A stretch of 64,000 bases of DNA from Pseudomonadota bacterium (lineage in GTDB: Bacteria > Chloroflexota > UBA5177 > JAJPKF01). The DNA lies in contig JAJPKF010000012.1 in assembly GCA_021323865.1 (NCBI GenBank), positions 1 through 64,000 on the forward strand. The letters are read 5' to 3'. A program made the position numbers and the translations under genes. The notes beneath the pieces are model-generated. The model was not told the origin of the DNA. It saw nothing but the letters and a program-made list of their open reading frames with translations, and searched no databases. Shown here piece after piece: positions 46,039-54,637 of the stretch (position 1 is its first letter; each line of letters opens with the position of its first letter).

Positions 46039-47313
46039 ATGCGTTTCACTGCGTCTAACACCGGACCCGCCCGGAGGAGAGCATTGGCCAAGCCTACCCC
46101 ATCGATTGGTATTCTTCTCTCATTAACCCTCGGTCTGGTGCCGATACTGTCGGTAGTCTGGCCGCCCTTGAATGCCGCCGACGCAGCTTCTACTCGGCCA
46201 CATCTCTATGCCTGGGGAGCCAATAGTTCAGGTCAGCTGGGCAACGGTTCTCGCACGCGAACGAGCCAACCGCAGCGGTTGGCTCTCCGTGGAGTGGTGA
46301 GGGTTGGCGGCGGCATCGACTTCAGCGTTGCCTTGACGTCATCCGGTCAGGTCTGGGCTTGGGGCAACCAGAGCCACGGCCAGCTGGGCAACGGCAAGGT
46401 AGCCCAGAAGAATCAGAAAACACCACGACGGGTACGGCGGCTTCCGGCGATCAAGAGTCTGGCCGTGGGCTGGTTCCATGTGCTTGCTCTTTCTCGGTCG
46501 GGAAGTGTCTATGCCTGGGGAGATGACTCATCTGGCCAACTGGGCGATGGAAATCACTCCTTACCTTCCTGTCTCTGCCGGCCAAACCCGGTCCGCGTTC
46601 CGCATCTGTCCAGGGTCGTCGCCATTGCCGCTGGGGACGGATTCAGCCTTGCGCTTGAACAGAATGGAACGGTCCTCGCATGGGGAGTGAACACCAGCGG
46701 CCAGATTGGTCAGGACTCGAGCATCATCCAAGCGACCAGTCCCATGCGGGTGAGCGGATTACCTCGAATCAAAGCGCTCGCCGCCGGCGAGTCCCACAGT
46801 CTCGCCTTGAGCGCCGGCCACGCGGTGTGGGCGTGGGGATCGGACTATCTCGGTCAGTTGGGGGATGGTACCTATTGCGGCTACTACCACTGTTTTCAGA
46901 CTCATCCGGTTGTGGTGACCGGTCTGAGCCGTGTGGCTCAGATTGCCGCTGGGGGTAACGACAGTGGCGCGATCACCCGAAGCCGACAGCTCTGGATGTG
47001 GGGCGATAACGGCGCGGGAGAACTGGGTACCGGGTTAGCCTGTGGCTCCAATTACTTGGGCTGCAGCGAGAATGTACCTCAGCTGGTGTCGGCGATTCCG
47101 TCGGCGCGAATGGTCTCGATCGGAACCGACCACGTGTTGGGCGTGGGTGCCGATGGAAAGCTGCTGGGCTGGGGGGATAATCTGATCGGACAGTTGGGGA
47201 GAGACGCACCCAATCAAACGGATGTTCCCCTGCCGGTTCTTGGCTTGCCCGCGGTCAGCACCGTCATCGGAGCGGCGAACTACTTCAGTCTTGCCGTCGC
47301 GAGACCGCACTAG
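46039..47313 (+). CDS. Secreted RCC1-repeat beta-propeller protein
   Basis: The 424-residue product has an N-terminal export signal (hydrophobic stretch at about 22-45, with AADAAS after it) and seven RCC1 repeats, each with WG-x4-GQLG or a close variant (WGANSSGQLG, WGNQSHGQLG, WGDDSSGQLG, WGVNTSGQIG, WGSDYLGQLG, WGDNGAGELG, WGDNLIGQLG). Seven repeats make a closed propeller. Bacterial RCC1 proteins are mostly of unknown function and likely bind something outside the cell. Confidence 0.85.
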   Translation: MRFTASNTGPARRRALAKPTPSIGILLSLTLGLVPILSVVWPPLNAADAASTRPHLYAWGANSSGQLGNGSRTRTSQPQRLALRGVVRVGGGIDFSVALTSSGQVWAWGNQSHGQLGNGKVAQKNQKTPRRVRRLPAIKSLAVGWFHVLALSRSGSVYAWGDDSSGQLGDGNHSLPSCLCRPNPVRVPHLSRVVAIAAGDGFSLALEQNGTVLAWGVNTSGQIGQDSSIIQATSPMRVSGLPRIKALAAGESHSLALSAGHAVWAWGSDYLGQLGDGTYCGYYHCFQTHPVVVTGLSRVAQIAAGGNDSGAITRSRQLWMWGDNGAGELGTGLACGSNYLGCSENVPQLVSAIPSARMVSIGTDHVLGVGADGKLLGWGDNLIGQLGRDAPNQTDVPLPVLGLPAVSTVIGAANYFSLAVARPH

Positions 47314-47322
47314 GCGCGAAAT

Positions 47323-47562
47323 TCACTTGTCGTCCATCCACGACTCCGCGCGAGGAAGCTCGACCAGACCATCGGCCGTAGGTTGAACGCGCAGCAGGCG
47401 TTGAACGTCCTCCAGCCGATATAGCCGTTGCCGTCTGATGCCTTGTCGGTAGCTGCGGAGGAGGTCGCGGCTGACGTACGCGTACAGCGTGGCCGGTTTC
47501 ACGCCCAGGAGCTCGCATGCTTCGCCGGAGCTGAGATAGACGTCGCCTTCGACCTCAAGCAC
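47323..47562 (-). CDS. HTH protein resembling the DNA-binding domain of citrate-synthase fusions
   Basis: The 79-residue product is little more than one MerR/excisionase-type HTH: VYLSSGEACELLGVKPATLY, then AYVSRDLLRSY and RLYRLEDVQRLL. This form, with ATLYAYVSR, is the one found fused to the N-terminus of some citrate synthases. Here it is a separate gene, divergent from a citrate synthase gene. It likely binds the gap between them. It starts at ATG 47562 or nearby and is convergent with the RCC1 gene. Confidence 0.75.
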   Translation of the reverse strand: MLEVEGDVYLSSGEACELLGVKPATLYAYVSRDLLRSYRQGIRRQRLYRLEDVQRLLRVQPTADGLVELPRAESWMDDK

Positions 47563-47587
47563 CGGTCGCCGCCCCCAGGGCTGTTAA

Positions 47588-47642
47588 ATCAACACTAATC
47601 AACATATAAAGCTATCCATAGGGCTACGTGATAGTATCAACT
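47588..47642. promoter_or_regulatory. Direct repeats and dyad in the HTH/citrate synthase gap
   Basis: ATCAACA occurs at 47588-47594 and again at 47598-47604, ten bases apart (one helical turn), and ATCAAC again at 47636-47641. A dyad TGATAGTATCA (47629-47639) overlaps the third copy. The region is AT-rich, unlike its surroundings, and sits between divergent starts, so it is a good candidate binding site for the HTH protein. Confidence 0.45.
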
Positions 47643-47685
47643 GTAGTTCAGTGTAGCCGGACTCTTCTCGAAAGGGGACGTACCG

Positions 47686-48822
47686 ATGTCACAAGCGGTG
47701 GCCGCGAAGGGGTTGGAAGGGGTCATTGCCGCCTCGACGGCCGTAAGCCATGTTTACGGCGAAGAAGGACGGCTCGTGTACCGGGGCTACGACATTCATG
47801 AGCTTGCCGGCAAGGCCTCATTCGAGGAAGTGGCGTATCTCCTCTGGGAGGGAGAGCTGCCCAACCAATCACAGCTCGACGAGATTCGATCGGAGCTTGC
47901 GACACAGCGCCGGCTCTCGAAGGAAGGGATTGCCTGCCTGGCGGACCTCGCCACGGACGCGCTGCCGATGGACGTTCTGCGCACGGTGGTGTCGGCGGTA
48001 GGAGCGAATCAACGAGTGTCTCGGAGATCCTCTGCCGATGAGGCGCGGCGAGAAGCCGTCACGTTCACGGCCATTTTCCCCACCATCCTGGCTGCGTTTG
48101 AGCGCCGGCGTCGCAACCTTGATCCGGTTGAACCTCGGGAGGACCTGTCGCAGTCGGCAAATTACCTGTTCATGCTCACCGGCTCAGAGCCTTCCCAGAT
48201 CGACGCCCAGGCCCTGGATACCTATTTTGTTTTGCTGGCAGACCACGGGATGAACGCGTCCACCTTCACCGGTCGTGTGATCGCCTCAACCGAGGCGGAC
48301 ATGGCATCAGCGCTGGTGGGCGCAATCGGCGCCCTCAAAGGTCCGCTACATGGCGGCGCACCATCGCTGGTTCTCGACATGCTTGACGCCATAGGCAGCC
48401 CCGACAACGTCGAGTCCTGGATGCGAGAGGCACTGGGGCGAGGAGACCGCCTGATGGGATTCGGACACCGCGTGTACAAGGCCGAGGACCCACGGGCCGA
48501 GATACTCCGTGAGCTGGCCTCCAGGATGGACAAGGGCGACCTTTATGCACTAGCGAGTAACGCCGAACAGACGGGACTCAGACTGCTCGAGGAACAGAAG
48601 CCAGGTCGTCGGCTGTACACAAATGTGGAGTTTTACTCCGCGGTGGTCCTGAACGCCGTTGGCCTACCGCGCGATCTGTTCACGGCGACGTTCGCGGCGA
48701 GCCGAGTCGCCGGTTGGAGCGCTCACGTGCTCGAGCAGTACGCCGACAACCGCCTGATTCGACCGCAGTCTCAGTACACCGGTCCCCAGGATCGACGCTT
48801 CACGCCCGTCTCGGCGCGCTGA
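47686..48822 (+). CDS. Citrate synthase family enzyme
   Basis: The 378-residue product belongs to the short bacterial citrate synthase/methylcitrate synthase group. Visible are GLEGVIAASTAVSHVYGEEG, RLVYRGYDIHELA, YLLWEGELP, the active-site histidines in DHGMNASTFTGRV and GPLHGGAPS, the nucleotide-binding GFGHRVYKAEDPRA, and DLFTATFAASRVAGWSAH. It cannot be told from sequence whether acetyl-CoA or propionyl-CoA is preferred. It lacks the N-terminal HTH found in some relatives; that domain is encoded divergently next to it. Confidence 0.92.
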   Translation: MSQAVAAKGLEGVIAASTAVSHVYGEEGRLVYRGYDIHELAGKASFEEVAYLLWEGELPNQSQLDEIRSELATQRRLSKEGIACLADLATDALPMDVLRTVVSAVGANQRVSRRSSADEARREAVTFTAIFPTILAAFERRRRNLDPVEPREDLSQSANYLFMLTGSEPSQIDAQALDTYFVLLADHGMNASTFTGRVIASTEADMASALVGAIGALKGPLHGGAPSLVLDMLDAIGSPDNVESWMREALGRGDRLMGFGHRVYKAEDPRAEILRELASRMDKGDLYALASNAEQTGLRLLEEQKPGRRLYTNVEFYSAVVLNAVGLPRDLFTATFAASRVAGWSAHVLEQYADNRLIRPQSQYTGPQDRRFTPVSAR

Positions 48823-48832
48823 GGGCTAGAGC

Positions 48833-49390
48833 CTACCGGGCGCCGCGCCGACGAAAGGCCTCATCCAAGATTTCCTGAATGGCGCTCATGTCGAGGATGA
48901 GGCTGCGCGGATTGTGCGCATATCCTTCTGCAGTTGGCGCCAGCTCCTGGTATGAAACCGCGAAGCAGTCAACCATTTCCTGCACCGTGACATTGCGAGC
49001 GCTGATCTTGTCCAGCTCGTAGCCAAGGGCCCGGAGAAAGTCTTCGTAGCCCGTTGGGCACAGTGGCGGAGGGCTGGCGTCCTGACCGCGTCCGCGCCGG
49101 GCCGTGAAGTTCTTCAGTATGAGTCCGGTCAGGTCCGAGTCCGGGATCTCGAGCGCCTCGATGACGGTGGAATCGGTGCGCGGGGTGGCGCGAACGATGA
49201 AGCCGGCGTTGACCTCATAAACTCCCACGTTGCGATGCCCGGAGTCGTCTGCATAGCGACCGATGGCACGCAGATCGTTTTGATAGGTGCGCTTCAGCTG
49301 CTCTGAGGTTGCTTCGCGTTTTCTGCCAAGGATTTCAAGCACGAGATTCCACTCCCGACGGAAGTGTAGAGCCTCTGGGGAGGCGCTCAA
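48833..49390 (-). CDS. Unknown protein coupled to purB
   Basis: The 185-residue soluble product opens ALHFRREWNLVLEILGRKRE and has a conserved-looking middle (GVYEVNAGFIVRATPR, DLTGLILKNF) and a C-terminal helix. No family is recognised. It overlaps the purB stop as ATGA, so it is translated together with purB and guaA. A role in purine metabolism is guilt by association only. Confidence 0.65.
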   Translation of the reverse strand: MSASPEALHFRREWNLVLEILGRKREATSEQLKRTYQNDLRAIGRYADDSGHRNVGVYEVNAGFIVRATPRTDSTVIEALEIPDSDLTGLILKNFTARRGRGQDASPPPLCPTGYEDFLRALGYELDKISARNVTVQEMVDCFAVSYQELAPTAEGYAHNPRSLILDMSAIQEILDEAFRRRGAR

Positions 49391-50727
49391 TGACCCTTCT
49401 TGGCTAGTACACTCGCCAGCTCATGGCTCCCATTCGAGACGAGCCCGACACGTTTAAAGGTGTCATCGATGTGGCGAGTGAAGTAGCTGAAGTCGAAAAT
49501 CTCTTGTAAGCCCTCCTCGCCCAAGAGCCGCAAGACATCGGGACTCTCCCTGAGCGCCTGCGATAGCGAGAGTCGCTGGTCTTGCGCACGGAAGGCTGCC
49601 TCTTGGACAACGTCGTACGCCTCATTCGGAGGCAGTCCGCCTGAAATGAGCCGTTCAAGCGCGCGATGCGAGAATGCGATTTCGTGGGTCGCCTCGATGT
49701 TCTCTTTCATGCGCTCCGGGAAGACCTCCAAATGCTCGATAATGCCGGTCAAGAGGTGAGCGCCGTAGTCGGCAAGGGCTGATGCGTCGCCTAGCACCAC
49801 TCGCTCAACGACCGAGTGACTCATGTCGCGCTCGTGCCACAGGGCGATGTCCTCGAGCACCGGAACGGTGTAGCCACGAAGCAGCCGGGCAATCCCGGTG
49901 ATCCGTTCGGACCCGATCGGGTTCCGCTTGTGCGGCATTGCCGATGAGCCCTTCTGACGGGCGCCGAATGGCTCGCGCACCTCACCAACCTCGGTTCGCT
50001 GCAGGCCGCGAATCTCGGTGGCAATCTTGTCGAGCGTCCCTCCAAGAAGGGCAAGCTCGAGAATGAAGCGCGCATGCCTATCGCGCTGAATGACCTGAGT
50101 CTCAGCAGGTGCAGGATTCAGCCCAAGCTGCTCCGCGGCCAGCTCCTCGACTTGGGGAGGAATGTCGGCATGGGTTCCTACCGCGCCGGCCAACTTGGCG
50201 ACCGAAACAATGGCCTCCACCCGACGCAAACCATCGAGGCTTCGGCTCAGGTCGTCGTACCAGACGGCAAGCTTGAACCCGAAGGTCGTCGGTTCCGCCT
50301 GGATCCCGTGGGTCCGACCCATCATCACGGTATCGCGATGGCGCAGGGCGAGCCGGCCGATGACCGCCCGCAGTGTCTGGACCGCGGAGACAATCTCTTG
50401 AATCGCTTCGGCCATTTGAATCGAGAGGGCCGTGTCCTTCACGTCTGAGCTGGTGAGGCCGATGTGAAGGTATTTGCCCGCGGAACCGGTACTCTCTCGA
50501 ACGGACTGAAGAAACGCGATCAGGTCGTGTTGGGTTTGCTCCTCATACTGGACAACTCGTTGCACGTCGAAGGATGCGTGCCGAAGCTCCTGGACCGACT
50601 CGGCTGGTATGCGTCCCAGCGTGGCCCATGCTTCCGCCACCGCCATCTCGACGCGAAGCCACAGCTCAAACGTATGTTCCTGCGACCAGATTCGCCCCAT
50701 CGTGGCACGCGTGTAGCGGGCTAACAG
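49387..50727 (-). CDS. purB: Adenylosuccinate lyase
   Basis: The enzyme acts twice in purine synthesis, splitting SAICAR and adenylosuccinate. It has HIGLTSSDVKDTALSIQ, GRTHGIQAEPTTFG, the signature GSSAMPHKRNPIGSE, and ERDMSHSVVERVVLGDA. The first ATG (50700) would start at GRIWSQEHTF, but family members begin about nine residues earlier with a RYTR motif, and here the frame continues upstream as LLARYTRATM. The CTG at 50725-50727 has GGGAG seven bases upstream, and no ATG, GTG or TTG is available, so I use it (446 residues). It follows guaA by four bases. Confidence 0.92.
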   Translation of the reverse strand: MLARYTRATMGRIWSQEHTFELWLRVEMAVAEAWATLGRIPAESVQELRHASFDVQRVVQYEEQTQHDLIAFLQSVRESTGSAGKYLHIGLTSSDVKDTALSIQMAEAIQEIVSAVQTLRAVIGRLALRHRDTVMMGRTHGIQAEPTTFGFKLAVWYDDLSRSLDGLRRVEAIVSVAKLAGAVGTHADIPPQVEELAAEQLGLNPAPAETQVIQRDRHARFILELALLGGTLDKIATEIRGLQRTEVGEVREPFGARQKGSSAMPHKRNPIGSERITGIARLLRGYTVPVLEDIALWHERDMSHSVVERVVLGDASALADYGAHLLTGIIEHLEVFPERMKENIEATHEIAFSHRALERLISGGLPPNEAYDVVQEAAFRAQDQRLSLSQALRESPDVLRLLGEEGLQEIFDFSYFTRHIDDTFKRVGLVSNGSHELASVLAKKGH

Positions 50728-50731
50728 CGGG

Positions 50732-52279
50732 TCACTCCCACTCGATCGTGGCGGGCGGCTTGCTCGTGATGTCGTAGACGACGCGGTTCACTGCCGCAAC
50801 CTCGTTCACGATCCGGTTCGAGATGCGGCTGAGAACGTCGTCCGGGAGGCGTGCCCAATCCGCCGTCATGGCGTCCTGGCTCTCAACCGCACGAATGGCA
50901 ACGAGGTTGTTGTAGGTGCGTCCATCTCCCATGACGCCTACGGTCTGGAGCGGCGTCAGCACGGCGAAGCTTTGCCAGAGCCGCTCATAGAGGCCGGCTC
51001 GACGAATCTCATCCTCGACGATCGCGTCTGCGCACCGCAAGATCTCCAGACGATCGCGAGATACCGGACCAAGAATGCGGACTGCGAGGCCCGGACCGGG
51101 GAAGGGTTGGCGGCAAATCACCTCCCGGGGAAGTCCCAACTCCAGGCCTACTTTACGGACCTCATCCTTGAACAGGTACCGAAGCGGCTCGACCAGCTCG
51201 AAATCCAGCTCAGCGGGCAGGCCGCCGACGTTGTGGTGGGTCTTAATCTTTGCGGCTCCGTGGGTGTCGTGGCTCGTGCTCTCGATCACATCTGGATACA
51301 GGGTGCCCTGGGCCAGAAAGCGCATCGAACCGATGCGCTTTGCCTGCTCTGCAAACACCTGGACGAACTCGTGACCGATGATCTGCCGCTTCTCTTCCGG
51401 ATCGGCAACGCCGTCCAATCGCTCCAGGAAGCGGTCGGCGGCGTCCACGGAGACCACCTGGCCGGGAAGCAACCGTTCAAAGACCTCAAGAAGATTGTGC
51501 GCTTCCTCCTTGCGGAGAAGTCCAGTGTCGACAAAGATGCAGACGAGCTGCTCACCTACGGCGCGGGCCAGGAGCGCCGCCGCGACCATGCTGTCGACAC
51601 CGCCGCTCAGGGCACACAGGATCCTCTCTTTGCCTACTTGGGTTCGGATATGACCAATGGCCTCCGAAACGAAATGCCCGGGCGTCCAATCCGGATTGGA
51701 GCCGCAGATGTCGACGGCAAAGTTGCGCAAAAGGCGTCCGCCGAGCGGAGTGTGGGCGACCTCGGGATGAAACTGTATCCCCAGTCTTGCTTCTCCGGCA
51801 GCGATTACTGCGTGCGGCGAATTCTCGGTGTGAGCGAGGGCGCGGAACCCGTTAGGGAGTTGTTCGATGCGGTCGCCGTGACTCATCCAGACGTGAAATC
51901 GATCAGGCATCTCTGCGAAGAATTTCGTCGGCTCGTCGATCTTCAGCTCTGCCATGCCATACTCGCGTCGAGTCGCGGCCGCGACCTTGCCGCCGTGCTC
52001 CAGCGCGATGAGCTGAAGGCCATAGCAGATGCCCAAGACCGGGATCTGGCCCGTCAGCACCTCTCGGGAGCAGCGGGGGGCTCCCGGCTCGTACACGCTG
52101 GCCGGCCCCCCAGACAGCACCACGCCGTTGGGCTGCAGCTTCTGGATCTGCGACCAGCTCGCGGTGTTGGGCAGGATCTCGCAATAGACATTTTGTTCTC
52201 GAATGCGTCTCGCGATGAGCCGGCTGTACTGGGAGCCAAAATCCAAGACGACGATCATGGGCGACTTTGGCGCCCCCAC
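50732..52279 (-). CDS. guaA: GMP synthase (glutamine-hydrolysing)
   Basis: The enzyme makes GMP from XMP. The 515-residue product has a glutamine amidotransferase domain (VLDFGSQYSRLIARRIRE, nucleophile Cys in GICYGLQ, QFHPEVAHT), a PP-loop ATP site (ALSGGVDSMVAAALLARAVG) and the C-terminal dimerisation domain (RQPFPGPGLAVRI, SKPPATIEWE at the end). The start is GTG at 52279; the ATG at 52258 is an alternative. It is followed by purB and an unknown gene, all coupled. Confidence 0.96.
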   Translation of the reverse strand: MGAPKSPMIVVLDFGSQYSRLIARRIREQNVYCEILPNTASWSQIQKLQPNGVVLSGGPASVYEPGAPRCSREVLTGQIPVLGICYGLQLIALEHGGKVAAATRREYGMAELKIDEPTKFFAEMPDRFHVWMSHGDRIEQLPNGFRALAHTENSPHAVIAAGEARLGIQFHPEVAHTPLGGRLLRNFAVDICGSNPDWTPGHFVSEAIGHIRTQVGKERILCALSGGVDSMVAAALLARAVGEQLVCIFVDTGLLRKEEAHNLLEVFERLLPGQVVSVDAADRFLERLDGVADPEEKRQIIGHEFVQVFAEQAKRIGSMRFLAQGTLYPDVIESTSHDTHGAAKIKTHHNVGGLPAELDFELVEPLRYLFKDEVRKVGLELGLPREVICRQPFPGPGLAVRILGPVSRDRLEILRCADAIVEDEIRRAGLYERLWQSFAVLTPLQTVGVMGDGRTYNNLVAIRAVESQDAMTADWARLPDDVLSRISNRIVNEVAAVNRVVYDITSKPPATIEWE

Positions 52280-52322
52280 CTCACGATTCGGCAGCCGTCA
52301 GCAAGCTTCGATCGGCTCTGAC

Positions 52323-52940
52323 TCAGGACGTCACCGAGGAACCGGCGAACGGAGCCGGCTCCGAGGGTTGCGACTGGAGATGAGTGGGGTGAAGAGCGAG
52401 GAATGTCTCCCGATCGACGCTCATCGCCACTTCCCGGTAATATCCGATCGCCGGCCGAAACCGGCGTCGTGTTGAGATTCTGCGGAAACCGGCTTTTTCA
52501 TAGCTCTTGAGCGCTCGGGTATTCGTTGCGTAGGTAGTCAGGGAGACTATGGCAAAGCGAAGGTCTGTAAACAGGTGGGCGAGTAGCGTCAGGACCGCAT
52601 CCGTCCCGTATCCCCGGTTCCACAGGTCCGTCTCGCCAATATAGACGCCCAACTCGCCCGTCCTTTGTTCCCAGTCGATCCCGTAGCAGCTCACCATGCC
52701 GATGAGCTGTCCGCCCTCGTCGAGGATGCCGTAGCTCCGCCGTTGACCGCTCGAGGGCCAGTCACGTTCGGGTAACACCCGGCAGAATTCGGCAAAGCTG
52801 GGAGCGGTCGGAATCCTCCCGCTCCAATACTGAAGCTCCGCGTTTCTGCTCCACTCAAACCGCCGCCGCTGTTCAGCGACCGTGAAGCCGTTCGACGCAG
52901 GCTTGAGCGTCACCCGGTCACCCGCGATCGAGTCGCCCAA
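52323..52940 (-). CDS. GNAT-family N-acetyltransferase
   Basis: The 205-residue product fits the RimJ/RimL-like GNAT group: RVTLKPASNGFTVAEQRRRF at the N-terminus, QLIGMVSCYGIDWEQRTGEL, ELGVYIGETDLWNRGYGTDA with the acetyl-CoA loop, and YATNTRALKSYEKAGFRRI. The substrate is unknown, possibly a protein N-terminus or antibiotic. The start is ATG at 52940, divergent from a small zinc-ribbon protein. Confidence 0.87.
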   Translation of the reverse strand: MGDSIAGDRVTLKPASNGFTVAEQRRRFEWSRNAELQYWSGRIPTAPSFAEFCRVLPERDWPSSGQRRSYGILDEGGQLIGMVSCYGIDWEQRTGELGVYIGETDLWNRGYGTDAVLTLLAHLFTDLRFAIVSLTTYATNTRALKSYEKAGFRRISTRRRFRPAIGYYREVAMSVDRETFLALHPTHLQSQPSEPAPFAGSSVTS

Positions 52941-53028
52941 TCGATTCTCCCTGCGTCAGTATGGAAGGGGCCGGCTACTGCATACTAGCCAAGTCAAACG
53001 CGGGCGATGGTCAGTAGCCAAAGAGGAA

Positions 53029-53298
53029 GTGCCCGACCATGCCAACCAGAGAGGGAGTGCTGTCATTGCCGTAGTACGGTGTCCGGCCTGCGGATCGGAC
53101 AACCCCCCAGGAACACCTTACTGCCGGGCGTGTGCGCGGCCGCTTGACACAGAGACCTCCCAGTCCGTCACTGAGCGCCGTGCAAACGCGCAACTGAATC
53201 AGAGGACGGCTGTTCGTTGGGTGCCCGTGCTCCTCACGTCACTGCTCATCGCGACCATAATCGCGGTCCTTATCATCGTGATTTTCCTGGTACGGTAG
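53029..53298 (+). CDS. Zinc-ribbon protein with C-terminal membrane helix
   Basis: The product has a zinc ribbon RCPACGSDNPPGTPYCRACA and ends in one long helix (VLLTSLLIATIIAVLIIVIF), a tail-anchor-like layout. The start is uncertain. The GTG at 53029 gives 89 residues; an ATT at 53065 lies after GAGGGAG; a longer frame back to 52882 overlaps the acetyltransferase. It overlaps the convergent HAD gene by 26 bases. Confidence 0.55.
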   Translation: MPDHANQRGSAVIAVVRCPACGSDNPPGTPYCRACARPLDTETSQSVTERRANAQLNQRTAVRWVPVLLTSLLIATIIAVLIIVIFLVR

Positions 53299-54040
53299 CC
53301 TCGGAGGCGCGTTCGAAGACCCAGGGAACGATGTTCGGGAGGCGGTCGACGACAAAGTCGGGCTGAGCCGTCTCAGGACCAACCTCCTCGGCTCGGAACT
53401 GGCGAGTCAGGATCGCCCGCATGCCGATTCCGTGGGCGCCCCCCACATCGTCCAGAAGCCGGTCGCCCACGAAGACCGCCTCGGAAGCGTCGACGCCCAG
53501 TCGTCCAAGGAGGTCGAGGAAGATGTCGGGGTGCGGCTTTCGGATTCCGACCTCCGAGCTGATGACCGAATCATCCAGCAACTGACCGAAGCCGAGAGCA
53601 TCCCAGTCTCGGCGCATCATGTATGGCAAGAGATGGGCGTTCGAGATGACGCCCATACGCAAACCAGCGCTTCGCAGATCTCGGAGAGCAGTCAAGCTGT
53701 CCGGCGGAACGTGAAGGTGTCGGGCAAGGGCGTGGTGTTCGGTTTCAGCGATCCAGCGGACGGTGTCTGGCGAGGGTGCGAATCCCAGGCCGGTCAACGC
53801 CGCCGTGAAGAGATGCAGGATGTCAAGCTCGACCAATCGGTCATGAGCGTAGGACTCGTCGACCCGCCTTGTGACCTGGCGGGCCACCAGCTCCACGAGA
53901 TCAGCCGCCTCAGGCACCTCAACCGATGCTTCCGCGACCAGACGGGTCCGGATTTCTCCGTACACCCCGTGGAGGGCATCCTCGGGAACTGTGAAGTCGA
54001 CCAACGTATGACCGTAGTCGAATATCACCGCTCTGAGCAC
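53273..54040 (-). CDS. HAD-family hydrolase
   Basis: The 255-residue product has motif I VIFDYGHTLVDF (with Gly where the second Asp of DxD usually is), motif II in GVISNAH, the lysine in EVGIRKPHPDIFLDLL and motif III/IV VFVGDRLLDDVGGAHGIGM. This resembles the large haloacid dehalogenase subfamily I; the substrate is unknown. The GTG at 54038-54040 has GAGGAG upstream and starts just before motif I; a start at 54070 is also in frame. Confidence 0.87.
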   Translation of the reverse strand: MLRAVIFDYGHTLVDFTVPEDALHGVYGEIRTRLVAEASVEVPEAADLVELVARQVTRRVDESYAHDRLVELDILHLFTAALTGLGFAPSPDTVRWIAETEHHALARHLHVPPDSLTALRDLRSAGLRMGVISNAHLLPYMMRRDWDALGFGQLLDDSVISSEVGIRKPHPDIFLDLLGRLGVDASEAVFVGDRLLDDVGGAHGIGMRAILTRQFRAEEVGPETAQPDFVVDRLPNIVPWVFERASEATVPGKSR

Positions 54041-54140
54041 CGATCTCTCCTCGTCCGTCGGCAAACTCATGCTATCCCGGCTCCGAGGTCTAGACTTCGA
54101 CGGCTCGTCTAGACTCGCAAAGCACCGCAGGGGGTTAAGC

Positions 54141-54557
54141 ATGGCCGAAGGACAGGCAATCGCTGTAGATCTGGTTCAACAGTTTGTCATAAAGGCACAC
54201 GGGGACCTAGAGGCAGTCTCTGAGCTGATCGAGGCACATCCAGGCCTGGTCAATGCCACCTGGGATTGGGGAAACGGTGATTGGGAGACCGGGCTGGGAG
54301 CCGCATCCCATATCGGGAGGCGGGACATCGCCCTGTGTCTTCTCGACAGAGGCGCCCGACTCGACCTCTTCGCTGCGGCAATGTTGGGGTACCGAGATGT
54401 TATCGCGGCAGCTTTGCACGCGCTTCCCTCCGTCGCGACCGCACCTGGTCCGCATGGCATCCCGCTGATCGAGCATGCGCGGGCCGGCGGAAGCCCCGCC
54501 GCGGAAGTGCTCAAGCTGCTCGAGGACCAACTGGAGGTTGCTTCTCAGATTCGGTGA
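54141..54557 (+). CDS. Ankyrin-repeat-like protein
   Basis: The 138-residue product is made of helical pairs resembling ankyrin repeats: HGDLEAVSELIEAHPGLVNA, HIGRRDIALCLLDRGARLDL, MLGYRDVIAAALHALPSV. Such proteins bind other proteins or sense stress; this one is short and cytoplasmic. The ATG at 54141 has AGGGGG upstream. It is divergent from the HAD gene. Confidence 0.7.
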   Translation: MAEGQAIAVDLVQQFVIKAHGDLEAVSELIEAHPGLVNATWDWGNGDWETGLGAASHIGRRDIALCLLDRGARLDLFAAAMLGYRDVIAAALHALPSVATAPGPHGIPLIEHARAGGSPAAEVLKLLEDQLEVASQIR

Positions 54558-54637
54558 CTGAGCGCTTGGAGTTCGTGCGCTGACATGCAGTACTATCTCA
54601 CGGCACAGATGGCCCGTCCACGACAAGGAGACGTGAA

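Noticed and set aside
50972..52321. 449-codon open frame on the plus strand opposite guaA
   Set aside because: It is antisense to a full-length, well-conserved guaA and has no domain; long antisense frames are expected at this GC content.
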